53,827 nucleotides of DNA, from NCBI RefSeq assembly GCF_003857055.1, contig NZ_QGSZ01000130.1, positions 1 through 53,827 on the forward strand. Direction: 5' to 3'. Under the pieces are notes generated by a model that ran no database searches, was not told the DNA's origin, and saw nothing but the letters and a program-made list of their open reading frames with translations. This DNA is from Micromonospora inaquosa. GTDB taxonomy: Bacteria; Actinomycetota; Actinomycetes; Mycobacteriales; Micromonosporaceae. A program made the position numbers and the translations under genes. This document shows positions 1-8,182 of the stretch, in pieces. Position 1 is the stretch's first letter. Each line of letters starts with the position of its first letter.

Positions 1-626
1 GCGGTGGGGCGGGCGAGGTTGCGGGGCCAGGTGTCGAGGCGGCGGTCGGGGTTGCGGCGCATCGGGCGCAGGACCGGCCCGTCCGGCAGGGTGATCGGCG
101 GTCGGGGGCTGAATCCGTGGCGGGTGTACAGGGTGTGGGCGTCTGTGGTGGTGTCGGTCCACGAGGGCAGGTCGATGCGGTCGAGTCGGTTGCGGTGATG
201 CGCCAGTAGCACGCTGCCCCGGCCGGCGCCTCGGGCGTCGGGGTGCACGGCGAGGAACGCCAGGTGGTGATGCGGTTCGCTCGGTCGGGACGCGGACAGC
301 AGGTTGTCGAGCTGGTCGAAGCGGTCGGTGTGCGGGCCAGCGGCGTCGGTGAGCCGGTGGCGGTAGTTGGCCGGTGGTGGGATGGGCCGGTAGCGGTGGA
401 ACCCGACAGTCGCGGCGCACAGGTCGTCGGTGACGTGGCTGTCGCCGTAAAACATCGCGTGCTCCACCCATATCGCCGCGACGTCGGTCAGCACCCGACG
501 CCGCACGGCCGGGTCGGGCACGAGCCACGCGGCGAGTGGCGTGGGGTGCAGAGCTGCGGCGATCAGCGACGCCACGGGCTCCTTGTCCGCCCACCGGGCG
601 GCGCGGATGCGCACGTCAGCGTTCAT
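1..626 (-). CDS. GNAT-family N-acetyltransferase, 3' end outside window
   Basis: The frame opens at an ATG (626) preceded by AGGAG about 9 nt upstream and stays open to the left edge, so about 208 codons are visible and the stop is missing. The acetyl-CoA-binding motif A is clear near residues 120-135: a hydrophobic strand (LAFLAVHPD) followed by ARGAGRG and the helix SVLL. The end has the usual GNAT pattern of a Tyr-containing helix and a GF strand (LYTRHGFSP). The acceptor substrate cannot be told. It is the last visible gene of a leftward operon, 21 nt after the GPP34 gene, and probably shares its transcript. Confidence 0.85.
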   Translation of the reverse strand, partial: MNADVRIRAARWADKEPVASLIAAALHPTPLAAWLVPDPAVRRRVLTDVAAIWVEHAMFYGDSHVTDDLCAATVGFHRYRPIPPPANYRHRLTDAAGPHTDRFDQLDNLLSASRPSEPHHHLAFLAVHPDARGAGRGSVLLAHHRNRLDRIDLPSWTDTTTDAHTLYTRHGFSPRPPITLPDGPVLRPMRRNPDRRLDTWPRNLARPT

Positions 627-647
627 CGAATTGTTCTCCTTCGGTAG

Positions 648-1328
648 TCATCGGTACGCGGCGGTGGCGAGGTCGCCTACCGCGGCGTCGACCGCGGCGG
701 TGATCTCCCGTACCGGGCGGTGGTGCTGGGCGGCGATGGTGCGCAAATGAGTAGTCAGGGCGGTCGTGTCCTCGCCGAGGTAGAGGTGCTCGGTCAGGCC
801 AAGAACGGCGACGAGACCGGCGAGGGCGGCGGTGTGGTTGTCGGGTTGGTCGCGGCCGGCGGCGAGGTAGCGCAGCCGGGCCCGGGCGACGACGGCCCAT
901 TTGGTGTTGGTGGCGAGGTACCGGTCGGTGCGGGCGAGCCCGCCGAGGCGGCGATGGGTGCTGCGGTGCAGGATCCCACCGGCGTGCAACCCGGCGCGGG
1001 TACGTTCGTACAGGTCGTCGGCGAACCATGTCAGCCATCCCCGCAGCGTCGGGGCGGGATTGGCGTAGCGGACAGAGGCGATGGCGGTGTCGGCGATCAG
1101 GTCACCGACGGGCCGGTAGAGGTGCAGCCACAGCCGCCTCCCGGCCGGGCGGTCGTCCTCGGTGTCGTCGAGGGCGATCCGCCCAGCCAGGACCAGGTGG
1201 ATCAGGACCGCGCCGGCCATGCCGAGGGCGAGGGCCTGGCGGTGGATGTGGGGTTGGCCGGTGTCGTCGTTGTGGCCGAGCAGGAACAACTCGTCACGCA
1301 GCGGCAGTTGGGGAATCGACGCGGTCAT
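648..1328 (-). CDS. GPP34 (GOLPH3/VPS74-like) domain protein
   Basis: A 226-aa protein starting at an ATG with AGGAG 8 nt upstream; an in-frame ATG further upstream lies inside the preceding acetamidase gene and is rejected. The N-terminus has the typical actinobacterial GPP34 opening (PLRDELFLLGHND, then a helical segment AGAVLIHLVLAGRI), followed by an all-helical body. Eukaryotic members bind phosphatidylinositol-4-phosphate and retain Golgi enzymes; the role of the many actinomycete copies is not established. It starts 10 nt after the acetamidase stop, so it is co-transcribed with it. Soluble, with no signal peptide visible. Confidence 0.8.
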   Translation of the reverse strand: MTASIPQLPLRDELFLLGHNDDTGQPHIHRQALALGMAGAVLIHLVLAGRIALDDTEDDRPAGRRLWLHLYRPVGDLIADTAIASVRYANPAPTLRGWLTWFADDLYERTRAGLHAGGILHRSTHRRLGGLARTDRYLATNTKWAVVARARLRYLAAGRDQPDNHTAALAGLVAVLGLTEHLYLGEDTTALTTHLRTIAAQHHRPVREITAAVDAAVGDLATAAYR

Positions 1329-1338
1329 CAGCTCGCTC

Positions 1339-2352
1339 CTACCGCAGACCGGTCGCACGCTGCCGCAACCGGGCGTGCACCCCACCGTAGGCGGGGCTCG
1401 GGGCCGGGAGCAGCGCCTTGTCGACGGCGGCGAGGACCGTGTAGTTCGGGTCGCACACGTTGCCGATCGGCGCCCCACCTGCCTGCGAGATCAGCTGGTA
1501 GGCATCGAGTTCCTCCAAGCCCGTCAGGTCGCTGGCCCAGCCGACGAGGTCGCGGTGGGCGATCCGGTAGGCGTCTTCTAGGGGGCGGGCGCAGCCCACC
1601 GACATGATCGACGTGTCGGTCTCCACCCGGGGCCAGGCGGTGCCGGTTCCCTTGATGACCTCGATGGCGAGGGTGGTGGTTGTGGCAATCTCCACCCCGA
1701 CGCCGCAGGCCTCGCCCTCGCCCTGGCGGGCGTGTCCGTCGCCGAGGGCGAGCATCGCCCCATGCACGTTCACCCCCAGGTAGAGGGTGGTCCCGCCGCG
1801 CAGCTCGGGGGTATCGAGGTTCCCGCCATGCGTGTCGGGGACGATCGTGGAGCGGGCCTCGAACCCGCCGGGAGCGACACCGATCGTGCCGATCATCGGG
1901 TCGAGCGGCAGGTCGGCGGTGTGGTCGGTTTCGGTGGCGTGGAAGCGGACCGTGTTGGCCTGTCGGTCGATGTCGTACACCCAGACCCGCTCCTCAAGTG
2001 GCGGCTGCAGGGTGGCGGTGTGGGACGTACCGGTCAGCGCCCCGAAGTGCGGGAACGTCGAGGAGACGCCCCAGTCGCGGGTGGGTGTGATGGCGGCGAG
2101 GTGGATGGCGAGGGTGTCGCCGGGCTCGGCGTCCTCGACGAAGAACGGCCCCGACACCGGGTTCAGGTACGGCATCTTGCACACCTGTGACGGCAGGTCC
2201 GCTGGCCCCCGTACGAGGCCGCCGAAGCAGTCCTCGGTGTGCACCTGCAGGATGTCGCCGGAGCGGACGTGGGCCACCGGCATCCGTCCGCCGAAGGTGT
2301 AGGCCAGTTCGTCGCGGGCGGGACGGTAGGTGATCGTGTCCATGGCTGTCAC
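1339..2352 (-). CDS. acetamidase/formamidase family amidohydrolase
   Basis: A 337-aa protein of the FmdA/AmdA family, which hydrolyses short amides to ammonia and the carboxylate. Family hallmarks seen are the early VHTEDCFGG segment, the LNPVSGPFFVEDAEPGD strand-turn and the VNVHGAMLALGDGHARQGEG metal-site region (His and Asp ligands). The GTG start overlaps the permease stop by 4 nt (GTGA) and has GGAG 5 nt upstream; an ATG three codons on is the alternative. Coupling to an upstream APC permease suggests uptake followed by hydrolysis of one nitrogenous substrate, which is an inference. The substrate is unknown. Confidence 0.88.
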   Translation of the reverse strand: MTAMDTITYRPARDELAYTFGGRMPVAHVRSGDILQVHTEDCFGGLVRGPADLPSQVCKMPYLNPVSGPFFVEDAEPGDTLAIHLAAITPTRDWGVSSTFPHFGALTGTSHTATLQPPLEERVWVYDIDRQANTVRFHATETDHTADLPLDPMIGTIGVAPGGFEARSTIVPDTHGGNLDTPELRGGTTLYLGVNVHGAMLALGDGHARQGEGEACGVGVEIATTTTLAIEVIKGTGTAWPRVETDTSIMSVGCARPLEDAYRIAHRDLVGWASDLTGLEELDAYQLISQAGGAPIGNVCDPNYTVLAAVDKALLPAPSPAYGGVHARLRQRATGLR

Positions 2353-3755
2353 ACCCGCTCCACGTCGCGTGCTTGCGGCTGCGCGGGCGCCAGGCCCGAC
2401 AACACCGGCCGGCGGCCGGCCAGGTACAGGCCGGCGAGAACGACGACACCGAGGGCGAGCCAGGCCAGGCCGAGGCGCTGCGCGGCGATGTTCGCGTTGA
2501 CCACGACATAGGCGAGGATCGCGAACCCGACCCCGGGCATGACCAGGTGCGCCCACCAATTGCCGCTTCGTCTGCGGATGAGGTGGTGCACCACCACGGA
2601 GACGTGCAGGACCAGGAACGCGACCATCGCCCCGAAATTGATCAGCGACGATAACAGGGTGATCCCGTCCGCCCGAGTCGCCAGGTACAGGCCCAGGGCG
2701 AGGGACACGAACCCGGTGAGCAGGGTCGCGTTGATCGGCACGCTGCGGCGGATCGACACCTTCGCCAGGAACGCCGGCAGTTGCCGGTCACGGGCCATCG
2801 CATACAGCAGCCGCGAGGTGGCGACCTGCGCGACCATCGAGTTCGGCAAACCCCACGCGATCGCCGTCGCGACCGCGCACAGCGTCGCCAACCAGCCGCC
2901 GCCGGCCACCCGAGCGGCGTCGTAAAAGGCGGTGCCATTCGGATCCCCCTGCCCGAGGAGCGCACCGGGGTCAGGCACGAGCATCGCGGCCAGCCACGTC
3001 TGGGCGATGAACAGCACCCCGGCCAGGATCAGGACGGCGGCCATGGCTCGGCCGATCTGCCGGGAACCGCCCTTGGTCTCCTCGGCCAGCATGCTGATGC
3101 CGTCGAAGCCGAGGAACGACAGCACCGCGATCGACACCGCGCCCGCGACGAGCGGCCAGGTGAAGGTGTCGGCGTTGTAGAACGCCTCCCAGCTGAACCG
3201 GCCCCTGCCCGAGGCGAGGGCCCAGCCGGCAATGGCCAAGAAGATCGCCAGGACGATCAACTCGCCGACGAGCATGACCCGAGTGACCACCGCGGTCATC
3301 CGGATCCCGACCGAGTTGACGACCGTGTTGACCGCCACGAACCCCAGCAGCCACAACCACACCGGCACCGCCGGGACCGTGGCGTGCATCGCCACCGACG
3401 CCACCAGATACAACAGCCCCGGCACGAGTACGTAGTCCAGGAGGATCACCCAGCCGGCCAGGAAACCCACCGGCGCGCTGATGCCCCGACCGGCGTAGTT
3501 GTAGACACTGCCCGACATCGGGAACGCCTTGACCATCTGCGCGTACGAGAACGCGGTAAAGACCAACGCCACCACGCCGATGGCGTACGCGAGAGCCACC
3601 ATCCCACCGGAGCCGGCGTAGACGCTGCCGAAGATTGCCATCGGCGCGATCGGCACCATGTAAACGAGGCCATAGGCGATCAAGTCCCGGAACCGAAGCC
3701 TCCGGGCTAACTCCTGCCGATAGCCGTAGCGGGCCAGCTCATCTTGGTCATACAT
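2349..3755 (-). CDS. APC-superfamily amino acid/polyamine permease
   Basis: A 468-aa integral membrane protein. The first helix region carries the APC signature (FRDLIAYGLVYMVPIAP), and roughly twelve hydrophobic segments follow, ending in a short C-terminal tail. A conserved FLGFDGISMLAEETKGG segment lies near residue 210, matching the TM6 region of APC transporters where the substrate and cation are handled. The ATG at 3755 is preceded by AAAGG; a longer frame upstream has no hydrophobic or conserved sequence and is rejected. It is the first gene of the operon with the acetamidase, GPP34 and GNAT genes. Substrate unknown; polyamine, amino acid or amide are possible. Confidence 0.9.
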   Translation of the reverse strand: MYDQDELARYGYRQELARRLRFRDLIAYGLVYMVPIAPMAIFGSVYAGSGGMVALAYAIGVVALVFTAFSYAQMVKAFPMSGSVYNYAGRGISAPVGFLAGWVILLDYVLVPGLLYLVASVAMHATVPAVPVWLWLLGFVAVNTVVNSVGIRMTAVVTRVMLVGELIVLAIFLAIAGWALASGRGRFSWEAFYNADTFTWPLVAGAVSIAVLSFLGFDGISMLAEETKGGSRQIGRAMAAVLILAGVLFIAQTWLAAMLVPDPGALLGQGDPNGTAFYDAARVAGGGWLATLCAVATAIAWGLPNSMVAQVATSRLLYAMARDRQLPAFLAKVSIRRSVPINATLLTGFVSLALGLYLATRADGITLLSSLINFGAMVAFLVLHVSVVVHHLIRRRSGNWWAHLVMPGVGFAILAYVVVNANIAAQRLGLAWLALGVVVLAGLYLAGRRPVLSGLAPAQPQARDVERV

Positions 3756-4038
3756 CGCAAACCTTTCGGATGTGAGGTAATCGGGAATTGGAGAAACAGT
3801 GGGGTTACCGTGTCGCGCTACCTTCGCCGCCGCGCCGGCCAGCGGCCCTCGACTGATCGCAGCCGACCTGGCTGTCTTCGGCTTCCTGATTGGCCGATGC
3901 AACGGCGTCGCGAGCTGGTCTGCGAGGAGTCCATCGCAGTTGGCGCGGGAGTGGCAGGCCCGAGTCCCATGGGGAGGCGGACCCGTCACTGCCGGGTAGG
4001 AATACCTTCACGCGTCTCGTCGGGCCGCCCTCGTTGGG
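3756..4038. other. intergenic region upstream of permease operon
   Basis: This 283-nt stretch separates the methyltransferase stop from the permease start. It should hold the promoter of the leftward permease operon. I see short frames on both strands without ribosome-binding sites or family resemblance, and no convincing -35/-10 pair or hairpin. Confidence 0.4.
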
Positions 4039-4797
4039 CTACGGCGGCAGTGCAGCAGGTGTGCGATCCGGTAGTCGGCGGGTTTGGGAAGGCTGGGTCC
4101 CGGTTGGGGGCAGCGGTACAGGCATCGGTTGCTCCGATGGCTTTTGTGCGTGGACGAGGAGGCAGCAGGTGCCGTCTCCGGTCGGAGCGTTGATCACCTC
4201 GATGTGCAGGCATCGCAGCCCAGCCGCGCGGACGGCGGCCTTCCAGCCCTCCGGACCAGACAGCCAACGGGCGACGGGCACGTGACTTCCGTCAACCAGT
4301 CGCATCACGCAGCGGCGTGGGCCGAGCCAACGCGGATCAGGCACGGAGAACAACAGCCGGCCGCCGGGACGCAGGTGCTGGGCGACCAGCGGCAGGAGCT
4401 GCTCGGGCGGGCAGAGGCCAACCGCTCCGAAGATGGAGAAGCAGATGTCCAGCGGACGGGATCGCGTGAGGAAGGCACGCGCGTCGCAGCAGTGGAAACG
4501 GACCGGCAGGTGCCCCCAGCGGGTGCGCGCTCGGCTGATCTGTGCCGGTGCGAGGTCCACGCCGATGCAGTGGGCACCGCTGACGGCCAGTGGGGCGAGG
4601 TTGTCGCCGCTGCCGCAGCCGAGTTCGGCCACAGCCAGTCCACGGACGTCGCCGAACAGCTCGGTGCCTGGGCCGAGCCCGGGATACTGCGTCCACTCGA
4701 CCCGGCGCGGTGTCATCGGTCGGTCATGCGGCAACGCGAGGCGTGCCTGCCGGTCCCACGCCTGCCGGTTGATCGTCGTGGAGATGCTCGCGCCCAT
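4039..4797 (-). CDS. class I SAM-dependent methyltransferase
   Basis: A 252-aa protein with a Rossmann-type methyltransferase fold. Motif I is VAELGCGSGDN at about residues 54-64, followed by the acidic end of strand 2 (CIGVDLAPAQ), motif II/III region (FHCCDARAFL, DICFSIFGAVGLCPP) and the post-motif helix LRPGGRLLFSVPDP. It lacks additional domains that would name a substrate; small-molecule and peptide O- or N-methyltransferases share this layout. It starts 6 nt after the stop of the 122-aa helical protein and is the last gene of a leftward three-gene cassette. The Pro-rich C-terminal tail looks disordered. Confidence 0.85.
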   Translation of the reverse strand: MGASISTTINRQAWDRQARLALPHDRPMTPRRVEWTQYPGLGPGTELFGDVRGLAVAELGCGSGDNLAPLAVSGAHCIGVDLAPAQISRARTRWGHLPVRFHCCDARAFLTRSRPLDICFSIFGAVGLCPPEQLLPLVAQHLRPGGRLLFSVPDPRWLGPRRCVMRLVDGSHVPVARWLSGPEGWKAAVRAAGLRCLHIEVINAPTGDGTCCLLVHAQKPSEQPMPVPLPPTGTQPSQTRRLPDRTPAALPP

Positions 4798-4803
4798 GAT
4801 GGC

Positions 4804-5172
4804 TTACGACTTGGTCACGTCGAGGCAGGCCTGCACATTGCGCATCTTCTTGCCGAGGTTGACCAGGCTTCGGGCGGCGGCCTTGAGGTCCTTGGAGGCG
4901 GCACGCATCGCGGCCAGGTTCGCCGCGTCGGCGTGGGGGTTGGCCTTGACCCAGCGGTCAATGGTGCGGGCGACGTGCTCGGCGAGTTCGGCTTCCTTGG
5001 TCATCACACTGCGGAAGTGGCCGGCGGATTCTGTCCAGTTCCACGGGTGGGGCTCGTGACCGGCGCCGGCCGTGTCGAGCTGGTAGTTGGTGTACTTAAG
5101 CGAGGTACCGATGCCGTCGAGCATGTCCCGGACCGTCACGACCCGGCCGCTGGTGTCCCTAGCGATAGTCAC
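4804..5172 (-). CDS. conserved-looking helical protein of unknown function
   Basis: A 122-aa protein I do not recognise. The GTG start at 5172 follows AGGAG by 6 nt, which decides it over longer frames running back through a repeat-rich spacer. The sequence is mostly helical and charged, with an unusual aromatic patch (KYTNYQL, HPWNWTESAGHF) in the first half and a basic C-terminal helix (KDLKAAARSLVNLGKKM). There is no signal peptide or membrane helix. It sits between an unknown 245-aa protein and a methyltransferase, all facing left, and is separated from the former by two tandem hairpins. Confidence 0.75.
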   Translation of the reverse strand: MTIARDTSGRVVTVRDMLDGIGTSLKYTNYQLDTAGAGHEPHPWNWTESAGHFRSVMTKEAELAEHVARTIDRWVKANPHADAANLAAMRAASKDLKAAARSLVNLGKKMRNVQACLDVTKS

Positions 5173-5195
5173 TGCCACTCCTGGAAGGTTTCCGG

Positions 5196-5296
5196 GGTGG
5201 CCGCGCGTAGCGCGGGGGATGCTGCGCGCGGCCACCGGTTCGGATGGAGGTGGCCGCGCGGGCAGGGCGAAGCGGCGCTGACGCCGCGCGGCCACC
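5196..5296 (-). repeat. two tandem hairpins with the same 12-bp stem
   Basis: Between the two unknown genes a 12-nt arm (ggtggccgcgcg) occurs at 5196-5207 and 5249-5260, and its exact complement (cgcgcggccacc) at 5225-5236 and 5285-5296. This gives two perfect hairpins in series with loops of 17 and 24 nt. The complement arms extend into a 17-nt direct repeat (5225-5241 and 5285-5301). There is no T tract. The hairpins lie in the transcript just upstream of the ribosome-binding site of the 122-aa gene, so they could act in mRNA processing, partial termination or setting the expression ratio. Confidence 0.7.
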
Positions 5297-5305
5297 GGTT
5301 CTCTG

Positions 5306-6043
5306 TCAGGTCAGCGGGGCCAGGGTCCGCTCGATCCAGGGCATGCGCATGCCGGCCAGCTCGCGGCGCATCGTTTCGACGTCGGTGCCGAAGGGCACGA
5401 CGCAGCCGCCGGACATGTTGGGAGCGCCCTGGCAGGCGTGGACCAGCCTGCCGCCGAGAGTCGCGTGCGCGAGGATGCTCTCGCGTCGACGCGACTCGTT
5501 GAACCAGGTGCCGTGATACAGCTCGTCGAGCACTTCAGCGGTCGCCTTGTCCAGATCGTAGACGACCCGGGCGGCGGCGCACAGCATCCAGGCCGGAGAC
5601 ACGTTGCTGATGTGCCCGTCCAGCTCGACCCGGTTGAGCGCCATCAGGGTGCCGCACTCGCGCAGCATCCGCAGCGTCCCGTCCGGCACGAAGTCGAGAC
5701 CGGGGTCCTGCAGGTGCTCCTCCCGGAACATGTAGGCGTACACGTCGTGCGCGGTGCGCAGCACCTGCGCCGGGTCGGTGGTGGAGTAGGCGTGCTCCTT
5801 GACGAAGTCCAGCGCGAGCTGCTCGATGGTCAGGTCTTCGCTCTCTACCGCCGGGAGCAGCTCGTCGCGGACCCGCTGCCAGTCGCACAGCAGCCAGTTC
5901 GGGCTCTCGTAGCGGAAGAAGAACTCCTCGGGCTTGATCGTCAGCGTCGGTCCGTCGATCGTGATGCCGGGGATGCGTTCCCAGGTCTTGGTGAACGGCG
6001 TGGGCAGGTCGACCTTGATAAGGTCGGCAGTGGCTACCGTCAT
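5306..6043 (-). CDS. protein of unknown function, first gene of methyltransferase cassette
   Basis: A 245-aa soluble protein I cannot assign. The ATG at 6043 is preceded by GGAGAGG with suitable spacing. It is rich in acidic and aromatic residues, appears mostly helical, and contains five cysteines, two of them in a late segment (HACQGAPNMSGGCVVPFG) that could bind a metal or be redox-active. There is no signal peptide, membrane segment or recognised nucleotide-binding motif. Codon usage is typical of the genome. Gene order (this gene, hairpins, 122-aa helical protein, methyltransferase) suggests one pathway or complex, perhaps a small modification system; that is inference only. Confidence 0.78.
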   Translation of the reverse strand: MTVATADLIKVDLPTPFTKTWERIPGITIDGPTLTIKPEEFFFRYESPNWLLCDWQRVRDELLPAVESEDLTIEQLALDFVKEHAYSTTDPAQVLRTAHDVYAYMFREEHLQDPGLDFVPDGTLRMLRECGTLMALNRVELDGHISNVSPAWMLCAAARVVYDLDKATAEVLDELYHGTWFNESRRRESILAHATLGGRLVHACQGAPNMSGGCVVPFGTDVETMRRELAGMRMPWIERTLAPLT

Positions 6044-6766
6044 CGCGGCAATTCCTCTCCAAGTGGGATGTGACCGTTTGCGGTGGTCGGGCGGTCCTGC
6101 GGAGCTAGCCGGCTGGCAGGGCCGCCACTACGAGCGGTGGTGTTCGTCCTAGCGTTTTCACCTCCTTCTCCCGGCCCGTGACTCGACGGCTGCTACGGGC
6201 AGCCGCGCCGCACTCAGCACGCCGAGCACCTTCCTGTCGCCCCCGTCGCTCGCCGACGTGGCCCAGGTGGGTGGCCGAGCCGCCAGCAAGACCGGGCTTC
6301 GGGTCGCCCAGCCGTGCTGGCGGCGCGGCCACCACGTCACCCGGCAGCGCGGAGCCGCAGTCACGCGCCGCCGGGGAACTCCGAACACAGTGGGGCTCGC
6401 CGGTGAGGGTGACGAGCGCACGACACGCTCCGCGAGTAACGCAGCTCGGTGGCACATCTGCCTCACCCCCTTCATCCGACGTGCCCTCCTACGCGGCGCT
6501 GCTCGCCCCGGGGGCCGAGGGCTTGTCCCAACTCCAGTCGGTGGATGCAACGGTGCGTGGCCGCGTAGATGCGTTTGGTCTTGCATCGGAGTCTGGCGAT
6601 GAGCACCATGCCGTTAGAAGCGCACACCCGGGCCGGATCACTGCCGTTGAGCTGTCATAAGGGGGACATCGATCGGCCTTATCGCCAGCCGGAGCCCGGA
6701 GGACTGGTTGCCGGACGGCGAACGGTCCTACCGTCATGGCTAGATCCGTCCGGAAAGGGGTCGGGG
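6044..6766. other. 723-nt divergent intergenic region
   Basis: This gap separates the leftward three-gene cassette from the rightward TPR regulator and must hold both promoters. Apart from the possible 18-codon peptide at 6105-6161 I see only low-quality, Arg/Pro-rich frames on both strands, typical of noncoding high-GC DNA. A small dyad TGTC-N8-GACA lies around 6649-6665, upstream of the regulator start, and could be an operator. No clear -35/-10 pair was found. Confidence 0.45.
6105..6161 (-). CDS. possible 18-aa peptide gene
   Basis: A GTG at 6161 sits immediately after, and overlaps, an extended purine tract (agaaggaggtga) that is almost fully complementary to the 16S 3' end; a second purine group (GGGAG) lies 6 nt further upstream. 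The frame encodes 18 residues, with a basic start (VKTLGR) and a hydrophobic, Pro-containing end (TPPLVVAALPAG), then TAG. It lies 61 nt upstream of the 245-aa gene on the same strand and faces away from a TPR regulator. The unusually strong Shine-Dalgarno sequence in a region otherwise without genes is the main support. It may equally be noncoding. Confidence 0.3.
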   Translation of the reverse strand: MKTLGRTPPLVVAALPAG

Positions 6767-8149
6767 ATGTCGGAACAGAGACTCACGCTGCTCGCGGTCC
6801 TCATCGACCGCGACGAGCGCACCCACAGCGAGATCGTGGCGAGATTCGAGCGGTGCGCACGCGACAACGACGAAGACGCCACCCTCAGTGTGCGCACGCT
6901 GAGGCGGTGGATCGCCGGTGACGTGCAGACCGCTCCGCGCCCGTCGCAACGCCGCATGGCCCGCCTGTTCTGGGGCTACCCGATGGCCGATCTGCTCTCG
7001 CCGGCCCCCACCGGACCGCTGCCGGCGCTGCCGACAAGCGGAGCGGTCACCGCTGCGCCCGTCGGCCCCACCTCACCTACTCCGCAGGCGGAACCACTCA
7101 CACCAACGGACGAGCCTGGCCGCTCGTCGGACCCCCTAGAAAGGCAGGTTGCGATGGCAACACGGCGCGCGGCACGGTTCGCCACATTCGCTGAAATCGA
7201 CAACGTCGGCCCGGAGGCCATCGCCCAACTCCGCGACGACGTCGTCCACCTCGCCAACGCCTACATCCACGACCCGCTCGCCTCGATCATGAGCGACCTC
7301 CTCACAGAACAGGAAGCCGTCTTCCAACTCCTGGAAGGCCGGCAGAAGCCAGCTTTGAGCCGGGACCTCTACTTGCTGGCGGGAGTCGTGTCCGGCCTGA
7401 TCGCCAAGGCAAGCCAGGACCTCGGTCGCTTCCACGAAGCCATGACCCACGCCCGGACCCTGTACGTGTGCGCCGACAACGCCGACCACCAGGGACTTCG
7501 GGCATGGGCACGCGGCCTGCAAGGCCTCATTGCCTACTGGGCCGGCCGCCCACAAGAAGCGGTGCGCTACGCCCAGAGCGGCGCCGAGTTCGCCGCCAAC
7601 GTCTCCGGCTCTGTCGCGTCCTGGCTACCCGCCCTGGAGGCCCGCGCCTGGGCGGTCATGAACTCCCCCGACGAGGCCAGCCACGCACTCGGACGAGCCG
7701 TAGACCAGCGAGCCGTCCACCGACCCGACGACCTCGACGCCATCGGCGGCCTGCTCGCCTTCCCGCAGGCCAAGCAGAGCTACTACGCTGCCGGAACATA
7801 CGTCTGCCTTGACGGTGAACACGACCGGGCCCAGTCCGAGGCGCTGTCTGCCCTCGACCTGTTCGAGCACGGCCGCCCAGAAGACCGCTCATTCAGCGAC
7901 GAGGCAGGCGCCCGCGCCGAACTCGCCCTCGCCCGCGTCAACGCCGGCCACGTCGACGGCGCTCAACAGGCGCTCGCTCCCGTCCTCGCACTCGAACCCG
8001 ACCGGCGCATCGGCGGCATCCTCACCAGCGCCACGCGCGTCCACCAGGCGCTGCGCAGCCGGCACCACGCCAACTCCCCGGTGGCACGGCACCTGCGCGA
8101 GGAAATCGAAGCGTTCTGCCGCGTCCCCGCCGCGGCCCTCCCCGCCTAA
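6767..8149 (+). CDS. HTH/TPR-type transcriptional regulator
   Basis: A 460-aa protein. The N-terminal ~75 residues form a helical DNA-binding-like region (TLSVRTLRRWIAG as the likely recognition part), joined by a Pro/Thr-rich linker to a long helical C-terminal region with tetratricopeptide-like repeats (for example GRFHEAMTHARTLYVCA, WAGRPQEAVRYAQSGAEFA). Actinomycetes carry many such regulators; TPR domains often sense a peptide or protein partner. The ATG at 6767 has GGAAAGGGG upstream; upstream in-frame ATGs lie in noncoding-type sequence. It is divergent from the unknown cassette and is followed 33 nt later by a GNAT gene, probably in one operon. Confidence 0.85.
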   Translation: MSEQRLTLLAVLIDRDERTHSEIVARFERCARDNDEDATLSVRTLRRWIAGDVQTAPRPSQRRMARLFWGYPMADLLSPAPTGPLPALPTSGAVTAAPVGPTSPTPQAEPLTPTDEPGRSSDPLERQVAMATRRAARFATFAEIDNVGPEAIAQLRDDVVHLANAYIHDPLASIMSDLLTEQEAVFQLLEGRQKPALSRDLYLLAGVVSGLIAKASQDLGRFHEAMTHARTLYVCADNADHQGLRAWARGLQGLIAYWAGRPQEAVRYAQSGAEFAANVSGSVASWLPALEARAWAVMNSPDEASHALGRAVDQRAVHRPDDLDAIGGLLAFPQAKQSYYAAGTYVCLDGEHDRAQSEALSALDLFEHGRPEDRSFSDEAGARAELALARVNAGHVDGAQQALAPVLALEPDRRIGGILTSATRVHQALRSRHHANSPVARHLREEIEAFCRVPAAALPA

Positions 8150-8182
8150 CCGATACCCACCGGTCCGACTACCGTCATCATC

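Noticed and set aside
720..1607. 295-aa rightward frame
   Set aside because: Antisense to the GPP34 and acetamidase genes, Gly/Val/Arg-rich shadow without a family resemblance.
6158..6586. 142-aa leftward frame in the divergent intergenic region, including a start with GGAGG upstream
   Set aside because: Arg/Pro/Ser-rich composition, includes a rare TTA codon, no conserved motif, and ends inside the strong Shine-Dalgarno tract; treated as noncoding.
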